64,000 nucleotides of DNA, taken from Gammaproteobacteria bacterium. GTDB taxonomy: Bacteria; Pseudomonadota; Gammaproteobacteria; Steroidobacterales; Steroidobacteraceae. The translations under genes and the position numbers were made by a program. The stretch is from contig PLET01000065.1 in assembly GCA_003137095.1 (NCBI GenBank), positions 62,001 to 126,000 on the forward strand, in the 5' to 3' direction. Shown here in pieces: positions 44,413 to 52,746 of this stretch (position 1 is its first letter; each line of letters begins with the position of its first letter). The notes under the pieces were generated by a model. It saw nothing but the letters and a program-made list of their open reading frames with translations. It ran no database searches and was not told the origin of the DNA.

Positions 44413-45174
44413 TCATGAATCCGATGCCGGCTTGCGGAACACGACGAAGTGCTGCATGGGAAGCCGCTCCGACGTGTGGTCCCAGACTAGCGGAAGTACG
44501 CTCATTTCCCGACGGATCTGCGCTTCGCTCATTTTATGGAGGGTCTTGATCGGCACGTCCGGGTCCCCGGCGCGATATTCCACCAGTACCACCCGGCCAC
44601 CGGGCTTGAGCGCCCGCACCAGACTGCGCATGACCTCGTAGGGGTAAGCGAGCTCATGGTAAACGTCAACCAACACCGCCAGGTCGACCGAAGCAGGCGG
44701 CAGTCTCACGTCGTCGGCGCCTCCTTGGATCGGCATGAGGTTCTTATACTCGGGTCGCTGCGACAACCGCGTGAGCAGCGCCACCATCTGCGGTTGCACG
44801 TCGACCGCGAAGACCCGGCCGGTTTGGACCAGGGGCGCCATGCGTCGCGATAGATAACCCGAGCCCGCGCCGATGTCGGCGACGGTCATGCCGGGCTGCA
44901 GGTGCAGTTCCTCCACCAGCAGGTCGGGCCGCTCCTCACCGGCGCGGCTCGGCCGGTCGAGCCAAGGCGCGCCCTCGAAACCCATGACCGCGGCAATCTC
45001 GCGTCCCTGATAGAACTTCCCGATGCCGTCCGGACTGCCGCGGCCCTGACGATATGGAGGCGTCGCGACGGAACTATCGGCGTTCGCCGGCGGCAGCGGT
45101 GCGGCGAACGCACCGAGCATCCAGCAGACGGAGGCGACAATCGACGACCTTCGAACGAATCGCGTCGCTGACAT
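44413..45174 (-). CDS. Class I SAM-dependent methyltransferase with an export signal
   Basis: A 253-residue protein. The SAM-binding core is intact: VADIGAGSGYLSRRM (motif I), VFAVDVQPQMV, DLAVLVDVYHEL and ALKPGGRVVLVEY. The first 33 residues look like a Sec signal peptide (RRSSIVASVCWMLGAFAAPLPPANA), which would take it to the periplasm, where SAM is not normally available. Similar exported-looking methyltransferases are common in proteobacteria and remain unexplained. A later start would remove the signal, but no good internal ATG with a ribosome-binding site is seen. Confidence 0.83.
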   Translation of the reverse strand: MSATRFVRRSSIVASVCWMLGAFAAPLPPANADSSVATPPYRQGRGSPDGIGKFYQGREIAAVMGFEGAPWLDRPSRAGEERPDLLVEELHLQPGMTVADIGAGSGYLSRRMAPLVQTGRVFAVDVQPQMVALLTRLSQRPEYKNLMPIQGGADDVRLPPASVDLAVLVDVYHELAYPYEVMRSLVRALKPGGRVVLVEYRAGDPDVPIKTLHKMSEAQIRREMSVLPLVWDHTSERLPMQHFVVFRKPASDS

Positions 45175-45213
45175 GCCGGCAGTATGGCAGACGTCGCGCT
45201 GATGATCACACCC

Positions 45214-45243
45214 TTGGCAGAATTGGGTTGAAACCCCTATATT
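45214..45243 (+). promoter_or_regulatory. Sigma-70-type promoter for the LysE-family gene
   Basis: TTGGCA (45214-45219) and TATATT (45238-45243) are spaced by 18 bases. The expected transcript start near 45250 falls after ATG 45249 and supports the later start codon at 45273. Confidence 0.55.
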
Positions 45244-45272
45244 TGGAAATGCCCGTATTGGAGCCGATTCAT

Positions 45273-45902
45273 ATGTTTGGAACGCGGGATCTTTCCCTTT
45301 TCGTGGCGACCGGATTGCTGCTGAACATCATGCCCGGGGCGGACACGATGTATATATTAGGCCGTTCCGGCGTGCAGGGCTTTCGGGGCGGATTATTGGC
45401 CGCACTGGGCGTGGGCGCGGGTTGTCTAGTGCACATCACAGCGGCGGTCCTCGGAATCTCCGCGCTGCTTGCCGCTTCGGCTGGCGCATTCGCGGCCATC
45501 AAGATGATTGGTGCGGTCTATCTGTTTTACCTCGGAATCTCTCTGCTGCGAAAGAGTGCAATGCCGCATTTGCCGGCCGCTGATTTGCCCAAGACGGCGG
45601 CGATGCGAATATTCTGGCAAGGATTCCTGACGAACGCGTTGAATCCAAAGGTCGCGCTTTTCTTTCTCGCGCTGCTTCCGCAATTCATTTCAGCCGAAGC
45701 CACGAACAAGCCGCTGGCGATGTTGTTTCTAGGCGTTCTGTTCGACTTCAACGGTACGCTTTGGAATATCCTCGTCGCATTCACGGCTTCAAGTTTGGCG
45801 AAACAATTCAAGCACGCCGGTGCGATTTCGACGTGGCTCAACCGGACCGTCGGTGCGTTGTTCATCTATTTTGGCGTCCGGCTCGCCGCCAGTCGCAACT
45901 GA
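45273..45902 (+). CDS. LysE/RhtB-family amino-acid or metabolite exporter
   Basis: A 209-residue protein with six hydrophobic segments and the family opening LFVATGLLLNIMPGADTMYILGRS, followed by GLLAALGVGAGCLVHITAA and FWQGFLTNALNPKVALFFLALLPQF. It exports amino acids or homoserine-lactone-like compounds across the inner membrane. ATG 45273 is chosen because GGAG lies 9 bases upstream and the promoter would exclude ATG 45249. Its codon use appears somewhat less GC-rich than that of its neighbours. The 232 bases after it show no gene. Confidence 0.9.
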   Translation: MFGTRDLSLFVATGLLLNIMPGADTMYILGRSGVQGFRGGLLAALGVGAGCLVHITAAVLGISALLAASAGAFAAIKMIGAVYLFYLGISLLRKSAMPHLPAADLPKTAAMRIFWQGFLTNALNPKVALFFLALLPQFISAEATNKPLAMLFLGVLFDFNGTLWNILVAFTASSLAKQFKHAGAISTWLNRTVGALFIYFGVRLAASRN

Positions 45903-46134
45903 ACAAGCTTTGGTGGATACACCTGGACGCGAGGTGTCCCATGAAACTCTCTCATTGTTGGTCTGCGGCCGCGCGCCTTGAATCCATCTTCATCACATCG
46001 TCCATGGCTGGTCCCGGACTGATTGTACCGATGTCTGAAGTGTGGGTGGTCAACAGGCGTTGCCGCTGCGACAATGGGCCGCCAGCATCACGCCGTTCAC
46101 CCGGCCGCACCCCGAAATCGCCAAGGACACGCCC

Positions 46135-46503
46135 ATGATCGCGCACACGACCTTGCCCGTCAGCAACTATTCGCGCGCCAAGCGGTTCTACATTGCGGCG
46201 CTGAAGCCGCTGGGGTACTCCAACAATATGGAGTACGGCGAGAGCGCCGGCTTCAACGACGGCAAGAACACCGACTTTTGGATCAGCCATCGGCAAGCCA
46301 TCGTCAAGTTGCACCTCGCGTTCGAGGCACGCAGCAGCAACGAGGTGAAGGCGTTCCACGAGGCGGCGCTCGCAGCCGGCGGTCGGGACAACGGCGGTCC
46401 CGGCTATCGCGATTACTGGCCGGGCTATTACGCGGCCTTCGTGTACGATCCGGATGGGCACAACATCGAGGCGGTCTGGTACGACTACAGCAAGGAGAAG
46501 TAG
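46135..46503 (+). CDS. VOC-superfamily protein
   Basis: A 122-residue protein starting AHTTLPVSNYSRAKRFYIAALKPLGY, the usual opening of small VOC proteins. It also has FWISHRQAIVKLHLAF with a metal-type His, and AFVYDPDGHNIEAVWYD with the terminal Glu. AAGGA lies about 10 bases before ATG 46135. Homologues are annotated as lactoylglutathione lyase-like, with no proven substrate. It probably shares a transcript with the cupin gene 35 bases downstream. Confidence 0.87.
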   Translation: MIAHTTLPVSNYSRAKRFYIAALKPLGYSNNMEYGESAGFNDGKNTDFWISHRQAIVKLHLAFEARSSNEVKAFHEAALAAGGRDNGGPGYRDYWPGYYAAFVYDPDGHNIEAVWYDYSKEK

Positions 46504-46538
46504 CCGCCGGTTTGGGCTTGCGAGTATCGGTATCAGAT

Positions 46539-47012
46539 ATGAAAATGAAGCCCATGAAGAAAATAGATCTTTCGACGGTCCCCGCGCAGACCGGCGGCAC
46601 TTATCCGCACCCCTTCGATGCCCCCTGCAGCGATCAGTCCTGTCAACGGCTGGCGCGCAATGCAGGATTGACCCTTTTCGGCGTCAATCTGACCGTCATT
46701 CAGCCAGGCGCCTGGTCCAGCCAGCGTCACTGGCACAGCCATGAGGACGAGTTCGTCTGGGTCCTGGACGGCGAACTCACTCTGGTCACCGACGCTGGTG
46801 AAGAAATATTGCGTGCCGGGGATTGCGCCGCATTCAGGCATGGCGATTCCGAGGGCCATCACCTGATAAACAAGTCCGGCCGCGCCGCGAGAGTGCTGGA
46901 GATCGGCAATTCCGATTCGCGGGACGTCTGCACATACCCGGACGTCGACATGATCGCCGATGCCAGCGGGTACACCCACCGGGATGGAACCCCCTATCCG
47001 TTGTCCAAATAG
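46539..47012 (+). CDS. Cupin-domain protein
   Basis: A 157-residue single-cupin protein. Motif 1 is WHSHEDEFVWVLDGELTLVT, with the two histidines and glutamate of the metal site. Motif 2 is AAFRHGDSEGHHLIN, followed by RVLEIGNSD. The N-terminus starts MKMKPMKKIDLSTVP; ATG 46554 is also possible. Proteins of this type bind small sugars or acids or act as isomerases or oxygenases. No function can be named. Confidence 0.85.
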   Translation: MKMKPMKKIDLSTVPAQTGGTYPHPFDAPCSDQSCQRLARNAGLTLFGVNLTVIQPGAWSSQRHWHSHEDEFVWVLDGELTLVTDAGEEILRAGDCAAFRHGDSEGHHLINKSGRAARVLEIGNSDSRDVCTYPDVDMIADASGYTHRDGTPYPLSK

Positions 47013-47047
47013 TGCGCGAAATCCAAAATCCGCAGAGCAACGTGACG

Positions 47048-47506
47048 ATGACCGGTCCCGGCATCCGCCCGCTCCGCCGCGACGACTATCCCGCCTGGAA
47101 AGACCTATGGGCCGGCTACAACGCCTTCTACGGCAGGATCGGACCGACGGCCCTTCAGCTTGAAGTGACCCGGACCACCTGGTCCCGCTTCTTGGACGAC
47201 AACGAACCCATGCACGCACTGGTCGCCGACAATGCCGGCCAGCTCCTCGGCATGGCGCACTATCTCTTTCACCGCAGCACGATTCAAATCCCGCCGACCT
47301 GCTACCTCCAAGACCTGTTCACCGCCGAAGACGCGCGTGGTCAAGGCGTCGGCCGCGCCCTTATCGAGGCCGTCTATGACCGCGCCCGAGCCGCCGGGTC
47401 TCCCAAAGTCTACTGGCAGACGCACGAGAGCAACACGACCGCATTGAAGCTCTACGATAAGATTGCCGAAAAATCCGGATTCCTGGTTTACCGCCGTACG
47501 CTTTGA
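47048..47506 (+). CDS. GNAT-family N-acetyltransferase
   Basis: A 152-residue acetyltransferase. The N-terminus IRPLRRDDYPAWKDLWAGYNAFY and the acetyl-CoA-binding motif DLFTAEDARGQGVGRALIEAV (Q/R-x-x-G-x-G/A) are clear. The fold ends with ALKLYDKIAEKSGFLVYRR. ATG 47048 or GTG 47042 may be the start. It lies 35 bases after the cupin gene. The acceptor amine is unknown. Confidence 0.88.
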   Translation: MTGPGIRPLRRDDYPAWKDLWAGYNAFYGRIGPTALQLEVTRTTWSRFLDDNEPMHALVADNAGQLLGMAHYLFHRSTIQIPPTCYLQDLFTAEDARGQGVGRALIEAVYDRARAAGSPKVYWQTHESNTTALKLYDKIAEKSGFLVYRRTL

Positions 47507-47606
47507 TGGTGCGTCTCACCTCGTTCGGCCAGCGCCCGTTGCCGGGGACTCCACGCATGGTCGAACCGGCAACCATACTCTCCATGACGCCGGGAGGAGT
47601 TTCTAC

Positions 47607-48221
47607 ATGCCCGTTCTTCATCAGATGCACATGTCAGGCAACTGCTACAAAATCCGCCTCGCGGCACGACAGCTCGGCGTGGCACTCACACTCAAGAATT
47701 ACGGACTTCACGACGGCACCACGCGCAAGCCCGATTTTCTCGCCAAGAACCCGAACGGCCGTGTTCCGTTGCTGGAATTCGAGAATGGACGCACGCTCGC
47801 GGAGTCTGGGGCGATCCTCTGGCATCTGAGCGAGGATACCTTTCTGCTGCCCGCCGACCGTTGGGCCCGCGCAGAGGCACTGCAATGGATGTTCTTCGAG
47901 CAATACAGCCACGAACCCTATGTGGCAGTTGCGCGCTTCTGGCTTGCCTTCGCTCCGAAAGATGAGCTAGAGAAAAAGCGGCATCTGATTCCGGAGTGGC
48001 ACGCAAAGGGCAATGCTGCGCTCGGCGTGATGCAATCTCACCTTGCACGGCACGACTGGTTCGCAGGCGGGCGCTACACGATCGCGGACATTGCCCTCTA
48101 TGGATACACGCACTGTGCCGCCGACGGCGGATTCGATCTTTCCGCCTATCCGGCGGTGGGCGCATGGCTCAAGCGGATCGCGGGCGAGCGTAATCACGTG
48201 CCGCTGGAATTTGCCTGGTGA
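47607..48221 (+). CDS. Glutathione S-transferase family protein
   Basis: A 204-residue two-domain protein. The thioredoxin-like N-terminal half has HMSGNCYKIRLAARQLG, GRVPLLEFENGRTLAESGAIL (cis-Pro and the glutathione-binding ES), and the C-terminal half is all-helical with GGRYTIADIALYGYTH. GGGAGG lies upstream of ATG 47607. The Ser/Asn/Cys at the active-site position (SGNC) suggests a beta- or nu-like class. It may detoxify electrophiles; no pathway context is present. Confidence 0.9.
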   Translation: MPVLHQMHMSGNCYKIRLAARQLGVALTLKNYGLHDGTTRKPDFLAKNPNGRVPLLEFENGRTLAESGAILWHLSEDTFLLPADRWARAEALQWMFFEQYSHEPYVAVARFWLAFAPKDELEKKRHLIPEWHAKGNAALGVMQSHLARHDWFAGGRYTIADIALYGYTHCAADGGFDLSAYPAVGAWLKRIAGERNHVPLEFAW

Positions 48222-48377
48222 TGCCAAGCCCGCGTCTTCACGGTCAGCGCGATACACCGCCTCCCTGGGATATTCCTCTGATGGCGTGATTTGTCCGGTC
48301 TTTGTCCGGAACATGCATTCCATCATTTGAAGGGCGGGATATGCTTTATCCGCATCGCCCAACCATGGAGACAATAA

Positions 48378-48944
48378 ATGTCCGACACTGATACCGCTCT
48401 GCTGGTCATCGACGCGCAGGAATCGTTTCGCAGCCGACCCTATTGGCAAAACTCGGGTGTGCCGCCATTCATGAACCGCCTGCAGGCCCTGATCGACGGT
48501 GCCAAGGCGAACGGCATCCAGGTCGTGCAGATATTCCACGTCGAGGATCACGGTCCGTTCTCGGAAACCTCGGGATTGGTCGTGCCGCTTGCGCCGATCT
48601 CCCTGAATCCGGACGCGGTTTTCAAGAAACGCCGCCACAGCGCCCTGGTGGGCTCGGGTCTCGACGTCTGGCTGACGCGAAAGCACATTCGACGCGTGAT
48701 TGTTTCCGGGATCCGCACCGAACAGTGCTGCGAAACCACGACCCGCCACTGCTCCGATCTTGGCTACGCAGTGGACTTCGTGGCAGAGGCGACGCTGACC
48801 TTTGCGATGGTGGACGCGGCCGGCCGCGAATGGAGTGCAGCCGAGATTCGCGCACGGACGGAGCTGGTCCTGGCCGGTCGGTTTGCTCGCGTCGCATCTG
48901 TTGAAGAGGCGCTGGCCGGCTCAGCGGAGCGGGTCGCCGCGTGA
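48378..48944 (+). CDS. Isochorismatase-fold cysteine hydrolase
   Basis: A 188-residue protein with the Asp-Lys-Cys triad of this family: ALLVIDAQESF, VFKKRRHSAL and SGIRTEQCCETTTRHCSDLGY. Family members hydrolyse amides such as nicotinamide or N-carbamoyl compounds, or isochorismate. AUG is preceded by GGAGA. The gene overlaps the GlxA-type regulator by 4 bases, a pairing I recall from other genomes, where the regulator may control the hydrolase. Substrate is not readable. Confidence 0.88.
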   Translation: MSDTDTALLVIDAQESFRSRPYWQNSGVPPFMNRLQALIDGAKANGIQVVQIFHVEDHGPFSETSGLVVPLAPISLNPDAVFKKRRHSALVGSGLDVWLTRKHIRRVIVSGIRTEQCCETTTRHCSDLGYAVDFVAEATLTFAMVDAAGREWSAAEIRARTELVLAGRFARVASVEEALAGSAERVAA

Positions 48945-49972
48945 AAGGCCGGCCCGCATCAACTGCCGGGATTTCCGTGTTTGTCGTGGTTCCGCCGCGC
49001 GTGCTGCTGCTCGACGTCGCGGGCCCGATCGAGGTGCTGCGCAAGACCAATCTCGAGCAGGAGGCCGTGCGGTTCGACGTGATTTACGTCGGGCCGCTAC
49101 CGGAGGTGCGCTGTTCGATCGGCCTGGCAATTGCGGGAATCGCTCCGCTGCCGGAGCGCCTCCCGGATGGCGCGCTGGTGGTGATTGCCGGCAGCGCCGA
49201 TCTGCCGCTGGGGGGTTCCAAGGCGGCCCGCGCTCTCGATGCCGTGCACGAGGCAAAGATCGTCGGCTGGTTGAAGCACGCGATTCGACCGGGCATCCGC
49301 CTAGCGTCGATCTGCTCCGGCGCACTCCTCGCAGCGCGCGCCGGACTCCTCGACGGCCACGACTGCACCACACATCACGCCTGCATCGCTGAACTCTCGC
49401 AATTGGCGCCCTGCGCCCGTGTCAAAGACAACCGGCTTTTCGTCGAGGATGGCGAACGTCTCACGAGCGCCGGGATCACGGCCGGAATCGACATGATGTT
49501 GCATGTCGTGGTGCAGCATGCCGGGCATCCGGTCGCGCTGGCGGTCGCGCGCTACCTGGTGGTCTACCTGCGCCGGGGCGCCGGCGATCCACAAATATCG
49601 CCCTGGCTGGAAGGCCGGAATCATATTCACCCGGCCGTCCACCGCGCCCAGGACGCCATCGCCGCCGATCCCACTCGCACCTGGTCGGTGGATAAACTGG
49701 CCGCCGTTTCGGCGTCAAGCGCACGCAATCTCTCCCGGCTGTTCAACGATCACGCAGGGATGAGCGTCATCGACTATGTGAGTCGCATGCGAGTCGCCCT
49801 GGCGCGGGAGATGCTGACGAACTCGAGACTCGGCATGGATACGATCGCCGAACGCGCCGGTTTTGGATCGGCCCGGCAAATGCGCCGCGTCTGGCGCCGC
49901 TTCCACGACGTGCCGCCGGGTAGGTTGCGCAATGCGCGACAACACGGGCACGCATCGACCGACATCGGCTGA
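48941..49972 (+). CDS. GlxA-type transcriptional regulator (DJ-1/PfpI plus AraC HTH)
   Basis: A 343-residue regulator. Residues about 8-190 form a DJ-1/PfpI-like domain with the nucleophile elbow ASICSGALLAARAGLLDG. Residues about 230-330 form an AraC/XylS double helix-turn-helix with NLSRLFNDHAGMSVIDYVSRMRVALA and TIAERAGFGSARQMRRVWRRF. The start is GTG 48941 inside the 4-base overlap with the isochorismatase-type gene, so expression is coupled. Ligand unknown. Confidence 0.9.
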   Translation: MKGRPASTAGISVFVVVPPRVLLLDVAGPIEVLRKTNLEQEAVRFDVIYVGPLPEVRCSIGLAIAGIAPLPERLPDGALVVIAGSADLPLGGSKAARALDAVHEAKIVGWLKHAIRPGIRLASICSGALLAARAGLLDGHDCTTHHACIAELSQLAPCARVKDNRLFVEDGERLTSAGITAGIDMMLHVVVQHAGHPVALAVARYLVVYLRRGAGDPQISPWLEGRNHIHPAVHRAQDAIAADPTRTWSVDKLAAVSASSARNLSRLFNDHAGMSVIDYVSRMRVALAREMLTNSRLGMDTIAERAGFGSARQMRRVWRRFHDVPPGRLRNARQHGHASTDIG

Positions 49973-50023
49973 GCAGCCGGATGGAAGGCTTTGCCGTGCG
50001 CAGGAAACGTAATGCGCCGGCAT

Positions 50024-50542
50024 TCAGGCGCCGTTGCGCAAATCGCTCCTGCCGGACTCGGCGCCGGACGCCGGCGGCTTCGGCGCCAGGCCATGATTGA
50101 CGATCATGTAAGCCCACCTGACCACCGGCTGCAGACGAGGTGACACCATGCTGCGTGCCCTGTCGACGTCGACCCAGCGAGCCTCCTGGTGTTCGGGTAT
50201 GCCGATTTCAGGGTTGACCAGCAGTTCCACATGCTCCTGCTTGCTGCGCGCGACGTAGTATCGGGAAATCTTGCCCTTGTTGTAAGGGCCGGTTTCCATG
50301 AACACCATGCCCCAGTCGAAGGAGATGTCGTCGAGGGTTGTCTCCTCGCGCACTTCGCGGATCGCGGCATCGATGGGATCCTCTCCCGGCTCGACCATGC
50401 CCTTCGGGAAATCCCAGTTGCGATAGGCGCGCAGCAGCAGGAATTTCAATTTGCGTTTGATGACACTGACCACCACCACGCCCGCGGACAATCTCGTGGA
50501 TGGTGCCGGCGGAGAGTTCGGTGGCGGAGTGGACGATGTCAT
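50024..50542 (-). CDS. NUDIX hydrolase
   Basis: A 172-residue protein. The Nudix box is GMVEPGEDPIDAAIREVREETTL, given here from position 60 on, with the R-E-x-x-E-E metal-binding core intact. The N-terminus has VVVVSVIKRKLKFLLLRAYRNWDFPKG. It hydrolyses nucleoside-diphosphate-linked compounds; bis(5'-nucleosyl)-tetraphosphatase or sanitising of oxidised nucleotides are both possible. ATG 50542 overlaps the ahpD-type stop (ATGA), and the coupling with peroxide-defence genes suggests a role in oxidative stress. Confidence 0.87.
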   Translation of the reverse strand: MTSSTPPPNSPPAPSTRLSAGVVVVSVIKRKLKFLLLRAYRNWDFPKGMVEPGEDPIDAAIREVREETTLDDISFDWGMVFMETGPYNKGKISRYYVARSKQEHVELLVNPEIGIPEHQEARWVDVDRARSMVSPRLQPVVRWAYMIVNHGLAPKPPASGAESGRSDLRNGA

Positions 50543-51075
50543 GCCGCCTGAGAATACTCCAATACGCCTGCCACGGCATGTATCACCGACGCGATTCGCA
50601 CTGCGCTTTGGATCGCCTCGCGGCCGACTTCGTGCTGACGCAGAGTCTTGTCGTGCGCGGTAACGCACATGCCGCAGCCGTTGACGGCCGATACGGCAAG
50701 CGACAGCAGTTCGAAATCGTTCTTATCCACGCCGGGATTGGCCAGAACGTTCATGCGCAGGCGCGCCGGCATGCTGGTGTATTCCTTGTCCTCGACCAGA
50801 TGAACAAATCGATAATAAATATTGTTCATCCCCATGATCGCCGCCGCCGCCTTGGCGCCGGTCAGGGTGGCCGCGTCGATTTTATCGCCGGCGAGTGCCT
50901 CGATCTGCCGGGCAAATCGTACATTGCGCGATGCAATCGCGCTCGCCACCGCGATCGACCAGATCTGGCGCTCCGTCAGCCCCGGGGCGCCCTGCGCCGA
51001 CAGCACGCTTCCCAGATTCAGCTTCAGATCCTTGGCGTAATCCGGGATCTGATCCTTGATGTCATCGATGGTCAT
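50539..51075 (-). CDS. ahpD: Alkyl hydroperoxide reductase AhpD-like (carboxymuconolactone decarboxylase fold)
   Basis: A 178-residue all-helical protein. The redox motif is SAVNGCGMCVTAHDKTLRQHEV, with the C-x-x-C pair and the nearby His used by AhpD. The N-terminus has MTIDDIKDQIPDYAKDLKLNL. In mycobacteria AhpD passes electrons to AhpC. It lies 97 bases behind ahpC on the same strand and overlaps the NUDIX gene. A strong GC hairpin lies in the ahpC-ahpD gap, so its level may be lower than that of ahpC. Confidence 0.92.
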   Translation of the reverse strand: MTIDDIKDQIPDYAKDLKLNLGSVLSAQGAPGLTERQIWSIAVASAIASRNVRFARQIEALAGDKIDAATLTGAKAAAAIMGMNNIYYRFVHLVEDKEYTSMPARLRMNVLANPGVDKNDFELLSLAVSAVNGCGMCVTAHDKTLRQHEVGREAIQSAVRIASVIHAVAGVLEYSQAA

Positions 51076-51092
51076 CGAAATTCCTCGAGTAT

Positions 51093-51119
51093 GGGGGTCC
51101 GCCCTCGCAGCGGCCCCCC
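51093..51119 (-). terminator. Strong GC hairpin in the ahpC-ahpD gap, possible attenuating terminator
   Basis: GGGGGTCCGC (51093-51102) pairs with GCGGCCCCCC (51110-51119) with one mismatch and a 7-base loop. No T-run follows. It probably marks an RNA processing or partial termination point between ahpC and ahpD. Confidence 0.45.
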
Positions 51120-51172
51120 CAGGGCCATAAGACGGGACGGCGCCCCGGGCGCTGGGCCGATGTTTGAGCCGA

Positions 51173-51712
51173 TCAGGCGACTTTCAGGGTTTCCTGGCCC
51201 TTCTGCCAGTTGCAGGGGCACAGCTCATCACTCTGCAGACCGTCGAGCACCCGCAGCACTTCTTCGGGACTGCGGCCGACCGACAGATCGGTGACATACA
51301 CGAAGCGGATCACGTTCTGCGGATCGACTATGTAAGCCGCGCGCTGCGCGACGCCTTCGGCCGGATCCAGGATGCCGAGCGCCGAGGTGAGTTCGCGTTT
51401 GATGTCGGAGATCAGGGGAAAGGGCAGCGTCTTCAGCTCGTCCTTTTGCTGGCGCCACGCCAGATGGACGAATTCCGAGTCGGTGCTGCCGCCCAGTACG
51501 ACGGCGTCCCGATCCGTGAAGGATTTGTTGAGTTTTCCGAAACCGGCGATTTCGGTGGGGCACACGAAGGTGAAATCCTTCGGGTAGAAGAAAATGATCT
51601 TCCACTTTCCCTTGTAACTGTCGAGGGATATGTCCTTGAATGCCGTCTTGATGTCGCTGGAAACGACACCCTTGAGGTTGAATGCGGGGAACTTCTGTCC
51701 AATGCCTAACAT
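51173..51712 (-). CDS. ahpC: Alkyl hydroperoxide reductase subunit C (2-Cys peroxiredoxin)
   Basis: A 179-residue peroxiredoxin. The peroxidatic cysteine is in FYPKDFTFVCPTE and the resolving cysteine region is LCPCNWQKG near the C-terminus. GGSTDSEFVHLAWR and DLSVGRSPEEVLRVLDGLQ are also typical. It reduces H2O2 and organic peroxides. ATG 51712 gives the normal N-terminus (LGIGQKFPAF); upstream in-frame codons overlap the oxyR control region. It is divergent from oxyR, with an OxyR-like box between them. Confidence 0.94.
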   Translation of the reverse strand: MLGIGQKFPAFNLKGVVSSDIKTAFKDISLDSYKGKWKIIFFYPKDFTFVCPTEIAGFGKLNKSFTDRDAVVLGGSTDSEFVHLAWRQQKDELKTLPFPLISDIKRELTSALGILDPAEGVAQRAAYIVDPQNVIRFVYVTDLSVGRSPEEVLRVLDGLQSDELCPCNWQKGQETLKVA

Positions 51713-51812
51713 GGGATGACTCCGTAATGGCGAATGATGAAATGGCTGGTGCCCGAACACACACTATGCCACGGATGGTTAATGAACGTTATTGATAATA
51801 ATGTTGATTTTG

Positions 51813-51827
51813 ATAGACTTCCTCTAT
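51813..51827. promoter_or_regulatory. OxyR-type half-site
   Basis: ATAG, seven bases, CTAT (51813-51816 and 51824-51827) is the exact half-site form of the OxyR consensus as remembered. It lies 13 bases before the oxyR start, within the AT-rich ahpC/oxyR divergent region. The second half-site expected further left is poor. This position fits autoregulation and ahpC activation. Confidence 0.6.
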
Positions 51828-51839
51828 GGGTGCAATGCA

Positions 51840-52736
51840 ATGAATCTCAAGGACCTCAAGTATCTGGTGGCGCTCGCGGACACCGGCCATTTCGGCAAGG
51901 CCGCCGAGCGCACCTTCGTCAGCCAGCCGACCCTCTCGGCACAGCTGAAGAAGCTCGAGGGGTATCTGGGGGTGAAGCTGGTGGAGCGTCAGCCGAAGAA
52001 CGTACAGCTCACCGACGTGGGCCGCGAAGTGGTGGTGCGCGCGCGGCGCATGCTGGACGAGGGCAATGCGATCATCGCACTGGCGCGCAACAATACCGAC
52101 CCGTTCGCGGGCAAGCTCAAAGTGGGGCTGATACCCACCATCGGACCCTATCTGCTGCCGCGCGTCATGCAAAAGATCCGCAAGACGCTGCCCAAGTTGA
52201 GCCTGATGCTGTACGAGTACCAGACCGAGGATCTGCTCAAGCGTCTGCGCGACGGCGAGCTCGACCTTGGCATCATGGCTCTGCCTGCGCCGCAGGACGG
52301 TCTGGAGTCGCGCGTGCTGTACGTGGAGGACTTCACGGTCGCTCTTCCCAACAACCACCCGCTCACCGCCAAGCCGACGATCAAGGTGCAGGATCTCAAG
52401 GGGCATACGCTGCTGCTGCTGGAAGACGGACACTGCCTGCGCGATCAGGCGCTCGAGGTCTGCAGCCGAGTCGACGTGCGCGAGGCGGAGGACTTCCGTG
52501 CGACCAGCCTGGAAACCCTGCGTCAGATGGTGGTTGCCGGCCTGGGCATCACGCTGCTGCCGGAGCTGGCAGTGGAACCGCCGTTCGGTTCGCAGCGCGG
52601 GCTCGCCACCCGCCGATTCACCCATCCCGCGCCGTCGCGCAAGGTCGGTGCAGTTTGGCGCCGGTCAACCACGCGTGGCGAGGCGATCACCTCGCTGTGC
52701 GACGTCCTGGACCAAGCCATGAGCGGCAAGGCCTGA
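51840..52736 (+). CDS. oxyR: OxyR peroxide-sensing LysR-family regulator
   Basis: A 298-residue LysR regulator. The N-terminal HTH is LADTGHFGKAAERTFVSQPTLSAQLKKLE, given here from position 10. The effector domain contains EDGHCLRDQALEVCSR, with cysteines at residues 199 and 208 counted from ATG 51840, exactly the E. coli OxyR disulfide positions. It senses H2O2 and activates ahpC and related genes. ATG 51840 starts the usual MNLKDLKYLVALAD. The next gene, a lipase, follows after 10 bases. Confidence 0.95.
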   Translation: MNLKDLKYLVALADTGHFGKAAERTFVSQPTLSAQLKKLEGYLGVKLVERQPKNVQLTDVGREVVVRARRMLDEGNAIIALARNNTDPFAGKLKVGLIPTIGPYLLPRVMQKIRKTLPKLSLMLYEYQTEDLLKRLRDGELDLGIMALPAPQDGLESRVLYVEDFTVALPNNHPLTAKPTIKVQDLKGHTLLLLEDGHCLRDQALEVCSRVDVREAEDFRATSLETLRQMVVAGLGITLLPELAVEPPFGSQRGLATRRFTHPAPSRKVGAVWRRSTTRGEAITSLCDVLDQAMSGKA

Positions 52737-52746
52737 CAGCTCCGAC

